The position numbers were made by a program, and so were the translations under genes. The notes under the pieces were generated by a model. That model did no database searches and was not told where the DNA came from. It was given only the letters and a program-made list of their open reading frames with translations. Shown piece by piece: positions 5,433 to 5,518 of a DNA stretch of 5,518 nucleotides (its first letter is position 1; the number at the start of each line of letters is the position of its first letter). The DNA is from Pseudomonadota bacterium. GTDB taxonomy: Bacteria > Pseudomonadota > Gammaproteobacteria > Steroidobacterales > Steroidobacteraceae. Where the stretch lies: assembly GCA_028067895.1 (NCBI GenBank), contig JAPTUI010000559.1, forward strand, positions 1 through 5,518, written 5' to 3'.

Positions 5433-5518
5433 TCACTTGCCGATGCAGAAGCTGCCGAAGATACGGCCCAGCAAATCCTCGCTGGTGAACTCCCCGGTGA
5501 TTTCGCTCAGCGCCTGTT
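5433..5518 (-). CDS. mnmE: MnmE (TrmE), tRNA-modification GTPase, C-terminal end, rest outside window
   Basis: The last 27 codons and the TGA (5435-5433) are present; the gene continues past the right edge. The visible peptide ends in EITGEFTSEDLLGRIFGSF followed by Cys-Ile-Gly-Lys. This is the conserved C-terminus of MnmE, whose Cys four residues from the end is essential in E. coli. MnmE works with MnmG to place the 5-carboxymethylaminomethyl group on the wobble uridine of certain tRNAs. As a core gene, it anchors this locus on the chromosome and marks the border of the catabolic cluster. Confidence 0.96.
   Translation of the reverse strand, partial: QALSEITGEFTSEDLLGRIFGSFCIGK

Noticed and set aside
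4951..5436. A minus-strand frame starting with GTG that overlaps the mnmE stop in a GTGA arrangement, looking like a coupled gene
   Set aside because: Most of it runs out of frame through the FMN enzyme gene, and the roughly 60 residues before that resemble nothing I recognise. I see no ribosome site beyond the chance overlap.

Overview
The window is about 5.5 kb of GC-rich chromosomal DNA from a bacterium. It ends in the 3' tip of the conserved tRNA-modification gene mnmE, whose product ends in the diagnostic Phe-Cys-Ile-Gly-Lys. High GC, mnmE next to catabolic genes, and the protein types suggest a proteobacterium, perhaps a gammaproteobacterium of the Xanthomonas/Steroidobacter kind. That placement is inference; no rRNA or other taxonomic marker is present.

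Layout, left to right: (1) 1-501 (+), the C-terminal third of an aldehyde dehydrogenase of the 2-oxoglutarate-semialdehyde type. (2) 509-543, a perfect 15-bp hairpin between converging gene ends. (3) 540-1520 (-), an FAH-fold enzyme of the AraD1/GguC family. (4) 1521-1703, a divergent control region with two promoters and two copies of an 11-bp repeat. (5) 1704-3011 (+), a FucP/GluP-type sugar:proton symporter. (6) 2971-3759 (-), a GntR regulator with an FCD domain, resembling DgoR, whose 3' end overlaps the transporter gene by 41 bp. (7) 3760-4064, a 305-bp gap holding a likely regulator promoter. (8) 4065-5255 (-), an FMN-dependent L-2-hydroxyacid dehydrogenase of the LldD/MdlB kind. (9) 5256-5432, a gap, then mnmE (-), which runs off the right edge.

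Genes 1 to 6 look like part of a non-phosphorylative (oxidative) sugar or sugar-acid pathway. The symporter imports the sugar, and the AraD1-type enzyme acts on a 2-keto-3-deoxy sugar acid. If it is a dehydratase, its product is 2-oxoglutarate semialdehyde, which the aldehyde dehydrogenase oxidises to 2-oxoglutarate. The sugar dehydrogenase, lactonase and sugar-acid dehydratase are not in the window and would be expected to the left. The GntR protein is the obvious candidate to bind the repeats in the divergent promoter region. The hydroxyacid dehydrogenase may serve the same pathway or simply be a neighbour.

I see no mobile element, CRISPR array, tRNA or rRNA. I see no clear evidence of a wholly new system. 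The most interesting signals are the divergent operator/promoter layout and the open question of which sugar acid the FAH-fold enzyme handles.
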